NCBI GenBank assembly: GCA_004014935.1
Contig: CP025326.1
Location: 992,001 to 1,056,000 of the forward strand
Direction: 5' to 3'
DNA length: 64,000 nt
DNA from: Saccharomycopsis malanga
Taxonomy: Eukaryota; Ascomycota; Saccharomycetes; Ascoideales; Saccharomycopsidaceae
Part shown: positions 18,146 to 26,841 of the stretch, piece by piece
How the letters are laid out: every line of letters starts with the position of its first letter
Numbering within the stretch: position 1 is the first letter of the stretch
Program-made: the position numbers and the translations under genes
The notes under the pieces: generated by a model
The model's input: only the letters and a program-made list of their open reading frames with translations
Told to the model about the DNA's origin: nothing
Database searches by the model: none

Positions 18146-19474
18146 TTATACCTCTCTGACAACCAACGTGCTGTCGACAGAGCCAGACAAAATTATGTTT
18201 CCCATTGGATGGATGTCCACGTCCACGACCGTTCCTTGGTGTCCGTAGAGTTTGCCAAGAAGCTTTTCAGGCTTGGTGCTCCAAACGGTCACAGAGGTAT
18301 CTGCGGATCCGGCAAACACCAAGCTATTATACTTGATGCCTCGGCCAGTGTCGTGGGCCGTGTCAACAATCCGGGTCCTTATAAGAAGCTTCTCGTTGCC
18401 TGCCGGGGCCTCGTCGAATAAAATAGGCTTTATAAGCTGCTCTGCGGTGCGTGTGATGTCGTAGAACCGTATGGTGCCGTCCATGGAGTTAGAAACCAAT
18501 GTGCTGTTGTCGTCTGACAATGCTATCGAGCTGACAGCATCAGAATGTAATGTTTCAAAGTCAAACAAAGGAGTGCCAAAGTTCCGTACGTCATAAGCGT
18601 ATACAGTAGGATCGAGACCAGAGACATAGACTGCATTTCCTGTTGACTCGTGAGAAGTGGCCCCTTTAGAAGCAGCCACAGTAAGTAGAGGATATGCGGT
18701 TTTTGCCTCGGCCACATGACTTTTCTGACGTGTATCCCATAGTAAAAGACGCTGGTCATCAGAAACACTTGCTACAAGCTCGTCTCGTGACACACTATCA
18801 GTCAAAGTGTCCACCTCGTTAACCACAAGATTGTGGCCGGTAAACTTACGCACCCTCCGGCCGGAATTGAGGTCCCAAAGACCAACAGTACGGTCTGCGC
18901 TAGCTGTTGCAAGCGACTCGCCGTCTCGCGTCCATCTAATAGACGTTATTGCACTCCGGTGGCCAGTCAAAACTGCAAAATTCGCCGGGATCTCCTCAGG
19001 ATCTGTGATTATGTCTTTCAAAGGAGTATTCCATAGCCAAAGCTTCTTGTCTGCTCCTCCAGAAGCAATTATCCTCCCATCAGGACTGAATCTAGAAGCA
19101 AGAACCGACCCCTCATGGCCCTCGAGCAGCACCGTTTCATGAAGTAGTGACGACACATTCTAAAAGGTTAGTAAATGTGTTTGATAATGGACAATATTCA
19201 TTTTAGTAAATGTTTTTGATAAACTGAAAAATGGATGAAAAATGGATGAATATTAAAAAGGGTTCTAAATGCGATATCAAAAATGGAATTGTTATGGTGT
19301 TAGCTCAATATTCACAAATAATTTTCATCGTTTCCCAATCCAATACCAATTTTTCATCCATTTAACAATTCAGTACTACGCAAGCAATCTCATATACTGA
19401 CCACATACATTTTGAGAGAGGGATAAAGAGTTACGGCTGTCGCCATTAATTTTCTGACGTTTTGCTAATGACAT
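18146..19474 (-). CDS. U5 snRNP 40-kDa WD40 protein (U5-40K / Prp8-binding), spliced
   Basis: CDS is the join of 19474-19409 and 19159-18146 (359 aa; human SNRNP40 is 357). The human protein binds Prp8 in the U5 snRNP; the S. pombe homologue is Spf38, and S. cerevisiae has none. Seven WD40 repeats fill the protein, from LLEGHEGSVLASRFSPDG to LYGHQGTVVDVDIHPMGNII, and the last two repeats (GNEKLLIRTRI, then FAGSADTSVTVW) follow U5-40K closely. The downstream frame has no ATG: it is preceded by TAG that belongs to a splice acceptor. An upstream exon MSLAKRQKINGDSRNSLSLSQN joins in phase 0 through GTATGT (19408-19403), TACTAAC (19173-19167) and TTTTAG (ending 19160). It is divergent from INH1 with about 296 bp between starts. 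Confidence 0.88.
19160..19408 (-). other. Spliceosomal intron of U5-40K gene
   Basis: A 249-nt intron with donor GTATGT, perfect branch box TACTAAC and acceptor TTTTAG. Only six bases separate the end of the branch box from the last intron base, far tighter than typical S. cerevisiae introns. Confidence 0.9.
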
Positions 19475-19612
19475 TTCAACCAATACTGCTGCCTGATTCA
19501 AATACAAATTAATACTGTAAACCTTGAAATACTAAAGTAGTTAATTCAGCCATCATCACAATTTTCACTAATGACCCAGCTGTATGGCACCCACATCGAC
19601 AAACATCGCATT

Positions 19613-19634
19613 TGCATGCATTGCAATGCATGCA
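19613..19634. promoter_or_regulatory. 22-bp perfect palindrome built on TGCATG
   Basis: The 22 bases read identically on both strands (TGCATGCATTG followed by its reverse complement) and lie in the 296-bp divergent promoter of U5-40K and INH1. It contains two TGCATGCA half-palindromes and could bind a dimeric factor; similar TGCATG clusters occur upstream of other genes here. Confidence 0.6.
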
Positions 19635-19770
19635 GTCACTGCAATATAGCAAGCCTCGATGACTATAATATAAATACGGGGATGTAGTCCAAGGGGGCCC
19701 AGCCCAGAGTAATTTCCAATATATTTATTTGTTGATGACATGTAAATTCCTAGTTAATTTTTTTATAGTA

Positions 19771-20130
19771 ATGTCAAGTATATTTTTGCGTTATTCTTTT
19801 GTCCCTGGAGAGTGTGCGGGCATTCCATTGGCCCGCTCTATTATGACAAGATTTGCATTTGCTAGGGGCTACACTGAGGGAGCTACAGGCTCTCATATTA
19901 GGTCAGGAGCTTCAAAGGACTCTTTCATAGTACGTATTTGATAAGGGCTCTTTGTTAGAGCTGTAGGCTAACACTTTTAACTGTAGCAACGTGAAAAGGC
20001 CATCGAGGACTATTATATTCAACAACAACAAGTAAAGAAAATAAATGCGTTGAAAGCTCAACTTAATTCGTTAAAAAAAGAGAGTGAGAACTTGGAGCAT
20101 CAATTAAACGATTTGGAAAAGTACAATTGA
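19771..20130 (+). CDS. INH1: Mitochondrial F1F0-ATPase inhibitor (IF1/Inh1), spliced
   Basis: CDS is the join of 19771-19929 and 19987-20130 (100 aa; S. cerevisiae Inh1 is 85). IF1 blocks ATP hydrolysis by mitochondrial ATP synthase when the matrix acidifies. The N-terminus MSSIFLRYSF... is a plausible presequence, and ARGYTEGATGSH matches the family's conserved mature start (ARFYSEGSTG in yeast). SKDSFI joins to QREKAIEDYYIQQQQ, the inhibitory helix, then a Lys/Gln/Leu-rich coiled coil ends EHQLNDLEKYN. The unspliced frame stops just after the donor. An in-frame ATG at 19735 exists, but the family alignment and the presequence favour 19771. Divergent from U5-40K. Confidence 0.9.
19930..19986 (+). 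other. Short spliceosomal intron of INH1
   Basis: A 57-nt intron with donor GTACGT, branch-like GGCTAAC (19966-19972) and acceptor CTGTAG. Removing it restores the invariant SFI-QREKA junction of the inhibitor family in phase 0. Confidence 0.88.
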
Positions 20131-20305
20131 TCGTTTGTTTCGCCAAAGAGTGGGTTGTTCTGTTCAATCAATGCAAATAGTAAATGTAGTTTAGTTTTAG
20201 GCCAATTCAAAGTATGTATATATGTATCTCAATATATGTGTTATTCAATCTGAAGAAAATTAATGTATTGATTAAATACAACCAATAATGATTCGCACAA
20301 TTTCC

Positions 20306-20372
20306 CATTGGGATGGCTCAGGGACTAGTGCTTACTTTGCAACCAATTGGGTGTGTCGATTATGGTTATCGG
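20306..20372 (+). mobile_element. SINE family 1, internally deleted fragment
   Basis: A head-like GGGATGGCTCAGG is fused to the body block GACTAGTGCTTACTTTG, AACCAATTGGGTG and CGATTATGGTTATC. The part between A box and body is missing. Confidence 0.6.
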
Positions 20373-20609
20373 AACATATACCAGGTTTTCCAAGCTGAGT
20401 TTTGCCGAACTGATAATTAACAAAAATCTATGATAAAAATCAAAATAATTAAACTGTTGAACAATTTGTACAGTTGACAAGCGATAATTTTTGAAAAAAA
20501 AAACAGCCAAAGTTTATCACCAATTTGCAGTCATTACACAACTGCCGTAAGAATGTGATAAAACAAATCAGAAACTGGGACAGCGAAAAGACAAAAAAAA
20601 CTAAACAAG

Positions 20610-21468
20610 TAACATTAAACCATTTGTAACTTTACCAAGAGTAGGAATTAAAGTTTATTTAAAACGGATTCCCCTGAACCGAGGTGTACACCTTGTTAAT
20701 AAGCACATTACGTGTTACCGAGCCCCATAAAAAATTACAGGAAGTGGAGATATGCTAGTTTGGCAATCTATAATAATTATTATCGAATTTAAGTTCCTCT
20801 GACAACCTATAATAAACCATCCCTTTTTTAGCGCTCAAGATCTGCGTCTCCTAGGAATTAAAGCTCATTCAAACGCTGATGGAAAACATAAAAAAATTTG
20901 AAAGCAATTTGAAACTATGGGATAACGTCAAGAAATAAAGAAAATTCCCTCTGAGGGGTGAAAAACACGATTGTTAACTGGTTATGTGTTATTTTCGACA
21001 AAACGAGACTTTCTTACTACTAAATACTTTATGAAAGCCAAATATTAAAACAAAGTACATGTTATAAAACTGGATGATTCTAAGGGTGTAGAAATATAAC
21101 TTTTGTATGGTTCTGTTTCCTATAAAGGCATTAAAATATGACTCAAAAGAGTCGACTTTTTGGAGAAAATGGCAATTTTCCATTATATTATATATTTATT
21201 CGAAAATTTAATTTTTTATATTATAAATAGTACTAGAATATACCAAAAAAAATTGCAAAAATATTGTATTTTTTCTCACATCGAAGCAATCTAGATATCA
21301 TTTATTTAATTCAATAAAACGTTTGATGAATACTCCAAAACGTCAACAGCGGGAATCGAGTACCAAAAACCAAAGTGAGGAACGCCACACTTATTTTCTG
21401 CACTATTCTGCACGGTTTTTCGTGGCGCATGGCCTAACCAACTTGGCCACTGGGCAACAGTAAGGCAT
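20610..21468 (-). repeat. Family 2 long non-coding repeat with tRNA-like head, copy A
   Basis: This 859-bp sequence is homologous along its whole length to 43698-44553, with many substitutions and small indels. Shared landmarks include TTAATAAGCACATTAC, TGTGTTATTTTCGACAAA, TTTGTATGGTT, TTATAAATAGTACTA, TCAATAAAACGTTTGATGA and GAGGAACGCCACACTT. Read on the minus strand it opens with GTGGCCAAGTTGGTTAGGCC (an A box in a D-arm like tRNA-Thr) and, 66 bases on, has GGTACTCGATTCCC, a weak B box. There is no ORF, no terminal inverted repeat and no long direct terminal repeat. It may be a long SINE or another non-autonomous element. Confidence 0.75.
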
Positions 21469-21477
21469 TGCTTATTA

Positions 21478-21690
21478 AATAATATCTTATATTTCGAGCC
21501 CAGTACATATCAGTTTCCAATATACGCGCTATATCTTAAGGTACTTGATAAAACCCAATCATGTCCAGTTGATCATAATTTTCTCGCCCAATGGATTGAA
21601 AGTAAGCACAAGGCTTTGGCCTAAGTTGTGTTTCAGACAGTTACATTTGCACACTTCAACCGTTTCAAACATATAAAAGAGTAAATTAAA
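21478..21690 (-). mobile_element. SINE family 1, 5'-truncated copy
   Basis: Contains the 3' hallmark (ATATTTCGAGCCCAGTACAT in reverse), the AAACCCAATCATGTCC and GTAAGCACAAGG body blocks, then decays around 21690. The tRNA-like head is missing. It begins about 10 bp from the end of family-2 copy A. Confidence 0.8.
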
Positions 21691-21786
21691 ACTTCCTAGT
21701 AAAAGAAGAACACTTTTTGTATTATCGAATATAAACATATCACGATTAAATCCAATTCTCTTTTAGCCTGTTAAAAATTGACCTCT

Positions 21787-21833
21787 AGCATGCATTCTCA
21801 TGCATATCCATGCACACGTATGCACGACCATGC
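21787..21833. promoter_or_regulatory. TGCATG cluster upstream of BIR1
   Basis: Four to five ATGCA/TGCAT motifs in 47 bp (AGCATGCATTCTCATGCAT, ATCCATGCACACGTATGCAC), about 120-165 bp before the BIR1 ATG, suggest binding sites for one factor. Confidence 0.4.
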
Positions 21834-21951
21834 TGATATTGTTTATATTTTCAATTTGTTTATTTACATATTTCAGATGAGAAGAGTATAAAATAACAGC
21901 ATTTTAGACTATATTGACTTCTATAGTCATTAGTGAGGAAACTTTGAAGCG

Positions 21952-24444
21952 ATGACCAGCAAACCAACTTGTGAAGAGGAGCGGATCAAAACGTATGGGC
22001 TGTATCGCGTAGGCAAGACAAAGACAGAATATCTTTCATGGCCATATAAGACGCCCTCGGCAGAGAATATGGCCCATTGGGGGTTTTATTTCACGCCTAC
22101 AAAGACCAAAAAGGACCAGGTTACATGCAGTGGCTGTTTGAAGAAGCAGGCAGGCTGGAAAGGGGTGAAAGATGTGTTAAAATTTCATTTAACAGCCAGT
22201 CCCAAGTGTGCATTTGCCTTATTCCATAAAGCATGGGCTCAACGTGATTTCCACACCGAATCCAGCGTTGATATGACGTCAAAAAAGACGAAAAGCAGGC
22301 TGCGCGAAGGCAGCAATGGGTTTCTGCTGTTGAATTATGATTGGGCCAGTGAGCCAGTCTTTGGAGACGCCCATTCCAGAGAAACGGCGAAAATAAGAAG
22401 AGAGTTTTTCAAATTCTGGCCCAAGGAAGATCCCTCGGCGGACAGTATGGTTAAAGCAGGTTTTTATTGCGTGCCCTTTGGAAAACAGGACGATACGTCA
22501 CTTTGTTTGTATTGTAAGCTTTCGTTAGAAGATTGGAGTCCAGGAGACGATCCTTTGGCTGTGCATCAAAAGCAATCGCCAGAGTGTTTTTTCTTCAAAC
22601 AGCCGAAAAGTGTAAGTTCAGGAAGTTCCACTAGGGTGAGAAAAAACCCTAAAAAGAGAAATAGCGAGGAATATCAGTCTGATTCCGTGGAAGACAATAG
22701 TGGAGCATTAATTGCAACTAAACAAAGCAGTTTAAACAAGAAATCCAAGCGAAACGCTGCTGTTCGTACGACAAGCCAGAACAAGAAGACATTGCTCGAT
22801 GACACTCTGAGCGACTCTTTGGGATTCATTGCAGACTTTCCAGATTCAAATAAGGAAAATAGAACCAGTGAGGATTTCGACAGTTTGCAGACTTTTGATA
22901 AATCGTTACGCAAGTTTAAAACTTTGCAAAAATACAACTCAAGTATCAATCGTAGCAAATCAAAGGTAATGAAAGTCACCAAAAAGAAACAGGGTCTTTT
23001 GTTTTCTAGCGACGATGAAAACAATGCTCCTAAACGTACAAGACGGAAAAAGAACGGAAAAAACGATGGAAAAGGCCAGTCTGGGAGTGCTGAAGGTTCT
23101 GGAGATACAAAATGTCAATCACAGAGTGTGGAAGGTTCTCAAGATGATAAAGTAGACAGTGGAAAAGAGGATAAACCAGAAACAGACTCCAAAATCCAAA
23201 GCTCGGAAGTCATCAGCGAATCAACTAGAAACTTCCACGGTATTTATGAAAACGACTTGGTAAATAATATAGGAGAGGAGACGCTCAGACAATCGAAGAA
23301 TGAAAGTGAAACTCTGACTGGGGCTGAAATGATTCATAATGAAGAACAAAAGCAAACCGAAGTTAACCAAGCAACTAATAATGAACCACCATTTTATGAG
23401 CTTGATGATAATGATCTGGATGTAAGCTCATTGATTGAAGATTCTGCAATCATGTCGCCAGAAAAAAAAGATCCATCCTTGTATTCTAACAACACGCCTG
23501 TATCAAAACTCAAAACCAATATCAGGCTTGATCCATTTGATAATTTTGAAAATAATGACAGTATAAAGAAACTTGAATCTATAAACAAGAATGGCAGTCC
23601 TCCTAGTAATTCATACCTTTCAAAAGATGATCCTATTCATTCAAATAATACCACTTTGAACCAAAAAAATCCCTTGATAAATAATGCTTCAGATCAGAAA
23701 AATATACCATCGGAACTCATGCCAAAGCAAATACCAATTCCTATAGAACCAATAGTACAAAATGTTGACTCGCCTAAAATGATTGAAAGCACACGAATCG
23801 ATTATTGCAATTATTCATTGAACCCAGCAAACCTCGACGATTCCGAATATGATATTAGCATATCAGTCTATGAAAAGAAAGATGACCAAAAGAAAGATGA
23901 CCAAAAGAAAGATGACCAAAAGAAAGATGATGAAAAGAAAGCTGACCAAAAGAAAAATAATGTAAAAAAAACTAACAATATGGACACTCCAATTAAAGAA
24001 ATTCCATCACCAATTTTAAGCACGCCACTTTTCAATCCAGAAGCAGAAGGTACCAGTGATCATTTCCATAGTGCTAATGAGTCTACCCCGTTGACACCGT
24101 CTCAAAATAACGAAATCCAGCTCCGTACAGTTGACACAATTCCTCAATGGGCTCCTAAAACACGCGCTAACATATCTAGTAGTATTGAAGATTTAAGAAA
24201 GGCCAACGAGTTTTTGCAAGATATTGCCAACTTGGACTACCAGTTGAGCGAGGACATGGACGGTGTTTTGACCGCATTCATCTCACAAGTACCAGAGAAA
24301 GAATTGAACATGACAATAGGAGCCTGGGTTCAATACCAGACAGAACAGTGTAAAAAATTGTTACGAATCAAATGCGATGAAATGATCAAACAATTTGAAG
24401 AAGACGGCGAGCGAGCAATAGAGTTTGTCATGAAAATGCCGTAG
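21952..24444 (+). CDS. BIR1: Survivin-like chromosomal passenger protein Bir1
   Basis: Bir1 recruits Aurora B (Ipl1) and INCENP (Sli15) to centromeres and the spindle. The 830-residue product has two N-terminal BIR domains: first, about residues 20-95, with the zinc ligands C-x2-C (CSGC), H and C in FHLTASPKCAF; second, about 130-215, with GFYCVPFG, CLYC and HQKQSPECFFF. A long Ser/Lys/Asn-rich disordered region follows, including a KKDDQ repeat (15-bp units, about 23870-23950), and the last 90 residues are helical (IEDLRKANEFLQDIANLDYQ...), as in the Survivin/Bir1 segment that bundles with INCENP. Length is close to S. cerevisiae Bir1 (954). The first ATG fits the start of the BIR region. 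Confidence 0.9.
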   Translation: MTSKPTCEEERIKTYGLYRVGKTKTEYLSWPYKTPSAENMAHWGFYFTPTKTKKDQVTCSGCLKKQAGWKGVKDVLKFHLTASPKCAFALFHKAWAQRDFHTESSVDMTSKKTKSRLREGSNGFLLLNYDWASEPVFGDAHSRETAKIRREFFKFWPKEDPSADSMVKAGFYCVPFGKQDDTSLCLYCKLSLEDWSPGDDPLAVHQKQSPECFFFKQPKSVSSGSSTRVRKNPKKRNSEEYQSDSVEDNSGALIATKQSSLNKKSKRNAAVRTTSQNKKTLLDDTLSDSLGFIADFPDSNKENRTSEDFDSLQTFDKSLRKFKTLQKYNSSINRSKSKVMKVTKKKQGLLFSSDDENNAPKRTRRKKNGKNDGKGQSGSAEGSGDTKCQSQSVEGSQDDKVDSGKEDKPETDSKIQSSEVISESTRNFHGIYENDLVNNIGEETLRQSKNESETLTGAEMIHNEEQKQTEVNQATNNEPPFYELDDNDLDVSSLIEDSAIMSPEKKDPSLYSNNTPVSKLKTNIRLDPFDNFENNDSIKKLESINKNGSPPSNSYLSKDDPIHSNNTTLNQKNPLINNASDQKNIPSELMPKQIPIPIEPIVQNVDSPKMIESTRIDYCNYSLNPANLDDSEYDISISVYEKKDDQKKDDQKKDDQKKDDEKKADQKKNNVKKTNNMDTPIKEIPSPILSTPLFNPEAEGTSDHFHSANESTPLTPSQNNEIQLRTVDTIPQWAPKTRANISSSIEDLRKANEFLQDIANLDYQLSEDMDGVLTAFISQVPEKELNMTIGAWVQYQTEQCKKLLRIKCDEMIKQFEEDGERAIEFVMKMP

Positions 24445-24913
24445 TTGGTGTAGGGCTTGATGGTTGCCTCCTGCGTGGAAAGTATACCAAAGTATCAAAT
24501 GATAATACTTGTTGATAGTAAGTATTCTTTGACAGCACTTGTCCAATATTACTTATTTGGTAATGTGTCTATTTACTCATTTTATACCCATCTATTTTAC
24601 AGTACTTGCTTGTATTACTATTGAGTGTTCTACCAATCGACAAATAAACATTTATGACTACAACTAAACGCACATTGAATGGTTGTTGGTAATATTATGA
24701 AGTGCGGCGTTTTTGAACAAGTTTGGGAAAGCTTCACGTTCCATAGTTGAAACACATAACCTTTGGCTTCACTCAGGGTCATCTCTACCTTTGGCTTCAA
24801 TGGCTTGACAAATTTGACATATAATCTTTTCAGGCAATTGAAGCTTCTATGTTGAATTGCCAATAACATAACTGACTAATATTTTTCTAGCCGGCGATCT
24901 CAATTCCTCTCTT

Positions 24914-25357
24914 TCAACCTTGGAGAAGGAAAGAAGCTAGTATAGCAGCATTGTCTTTGTTGACTAAATTCTCTAGGGATTCTGGTGAGATTTTTATGTT
25001 GTCAGGGGTGGAGTATTGCTGAATGAAGGAATTCGAATCATGGAATTCATGTGGAAAGCAGTGGATTGGGAACACCGATTGTAAAGTTTTTTACGATTTG
25101 GGTGCTAAGCTCTTAAAAGGATAACCACCAGCTTTTTGCTGAGACTCAGTATTTCAAGGAACATCACTGCATCCACTCAAATGGTTTATTCCTGGGGCGT
25201 TATTGCCAGACGTTCTGTTTTCAAGATTGGTTTTTTGCAATTTCTTTAATAGTTTACCGAAACGTCAGTCATTGACAGACTCTTCGCCTCTTCGAATTGG
25301 CCATCCTGAACAAACTAAGTTTCTCCCTTGTCTCATTTCTGAAGCGAAAATTGATCC
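24914..25357 (-). pseudogene. Possible decayed protein-coding relic
   Basis: Read as one continuous minus-strand frame, 148 codons contain only three internal stops where AT-rich random sequence would give about nine, and the residues look protein-like: GRNLVCSGWPIRRGEES, KLLKKLQKTNLENRTSG, QQKAGGYPFKSLAPKS and, near the end, SPESLENLVNKDNAAILASF before a terminal TGA. I do not recognise a family. It could be a recently lost gene, the 3' part of one, or chance. Confidence 0.3.
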
Positions 25358-26686
25358 TCATCAACAAAACATTACGGTTAGATGTGTATATCCTTTATAG
25401 TAAACATTTATGACTTGATATACGTAGTAAACCGCAGTATCATCTATATCAATGTTACTTTCTGCATTGTAATGCATCTCAATGCAGTGCCCGAGGTGAC
25501 CGTCACTTGCACTTTGACATAATTTTACCCGGCCATGCTTTATTTTCACGGACTATCCATGAATTAAAGGGCGATATAAGGTGGGCCACGAGTAATTAGG
25601 ACCATTCGGCAGCGATTACACGCGTATTAGAAGGAGTTTACGGTTGGCAAAGCATGTTTTAGAGAGTTTATATTTTATACTAATGTATTGTTGCTTTTTT
25701 AATGGAATTATCGTGTAGCGTCTCGATGTATTTTTGAGTAATCAGTGAATAGTACGGATTTACTACAAGGCGCCTCAACAGATTTGCAGCTTTTTGAGCC
25801 CTACAGGACGTCCCAAGGTTTAATTATGTTGATCAAATAGGTAGCAGTATCCTGTGTATGGTGTTTGGCCGTTACTGGCAAGATAAAAGTTGGGGTTTAC
25901 GTACTTTTATCTTTATTAAAGTGGATGATATATAACAGGGGTCTACCAAATAGCGACATATTTAGCTTAGTTGATTGTATTATTATATTCTTGTCCATTC
26001 TCAACAGTAAAGGCACACTCATTTTCCTCATATTCTTAAAAATGAACGATAAATACCACTAATTACATAGAGTAAATGCATTCTTGCAAAGGTAAGATCC
26101 GTTTGAAATTTTCATTATTTGCTCAATACGCAATGAATAATACCTTGTTGATTTACCGAACCCTCCAGAATACTGTATAGAATTCAAAGTGTTAATAAAG
26201 CGCTGCACTAAATATGACCAAATACATCTATTAAGGAATTAGGGTGGTCTTTTGACTTTAAAAGGGTTTTTTAGCTATATCAGATGATCTCAAGAATGTT
26301 TCATCGACTATAACCATAATCAATTGGCTAAGTCACTGTCTGTCCTAAAATTAGAGTTTGTTAAAAATGAGTTTATGGTTTTGATGTGTTAAGCTCTCAA
26401 TAGTCTTAATTTACATATTGATTACAACAATTGGTCCTACCCGGTGTGAATCAAATATATAAAAATATTGTTAGTGCTTACTTGGCAAGACATGATTGAC
26501 AATACTTATTGGTAATGCCTCGATTTACTAATTTCTCTACCTATTAGACACTATTTGTGTTACTATACGATTTTTTGTCAGCCATCGATTGACAAATTAA
26601 TGGTTTTGACCCAGGACACTCTATTATTCCGGCATACCGTAAAACTGTCAATGAAAATGTTGACATCTCAGACGTCATCAAAGCTT

Positions 26687-26712
26687 GCCGCGGCATGCCG
26701 CGGTGCATCTTA
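26687..26712. promoter_or_regulatory. XAN1: CGG palindrome and GATA site in xanthine dioxygenase promoter
   Basis: CCGCGGCATGCCGCGG (26687-26702) is a perfect 16-bp palindrome holding inverted CGG half-sites, the kind bound by Zn2Cys6 dimers. CTTATC (26707-26712) is a GATAAG site on the other strand, the core of nitrogen-regulatory GATA factors. Both lie 130-155 bp before the ATG. In filamentous fungi purine-catabolism genes use a zinc-cluster activator (UaY) plus a GATA factor; the same logic here is inference. Confidence 0.5.
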
Positions 26713-26841
26713 TCGGTGTGTCCAAGGGACACCGGATAGACGATTAGAAAAAAATGTATATAAGAAGGGTATTGGATCGATTTTAATAAAGATGAACCTA
26801 TTGAAATGTCGTTAAAATAACAAGTAATAATTGAGAACAAG

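Larger units (their letters stand above)
20131..21951. other. Intergenic, mostly repeat-derived
   Basis: The 1.8 kb between INH1 and BIR1 hold a degraded SINE piece (20306-20372), the long family-2 repeat (20610-21468), a truncated SINE (21478-21690) and a TGCATG cluster close to BIR1 (21787-21833). No gene is visible. Confidence 0.75.
24445..26841. other. Long intergenic region between BIR1 and the xanthine dioxygenase gene
   Basis: About 2.4 kb without a convincing intact gene. It contains a possible gene relic on the minus strand (24914-25357) and the xanthine dioxygenase promoter at its right end. No SINE copies are seen, unusual for the larger gaps of this window. Confidence 0.6.

Noticed and set aside
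20610-21468. Family 2 repeat as a protein-coding or long-terminal-repeat element
   Set aside because: No open frame of note, no flanking direct terminal repeats and no inverted termini; only a tRNA-like head supports a class.
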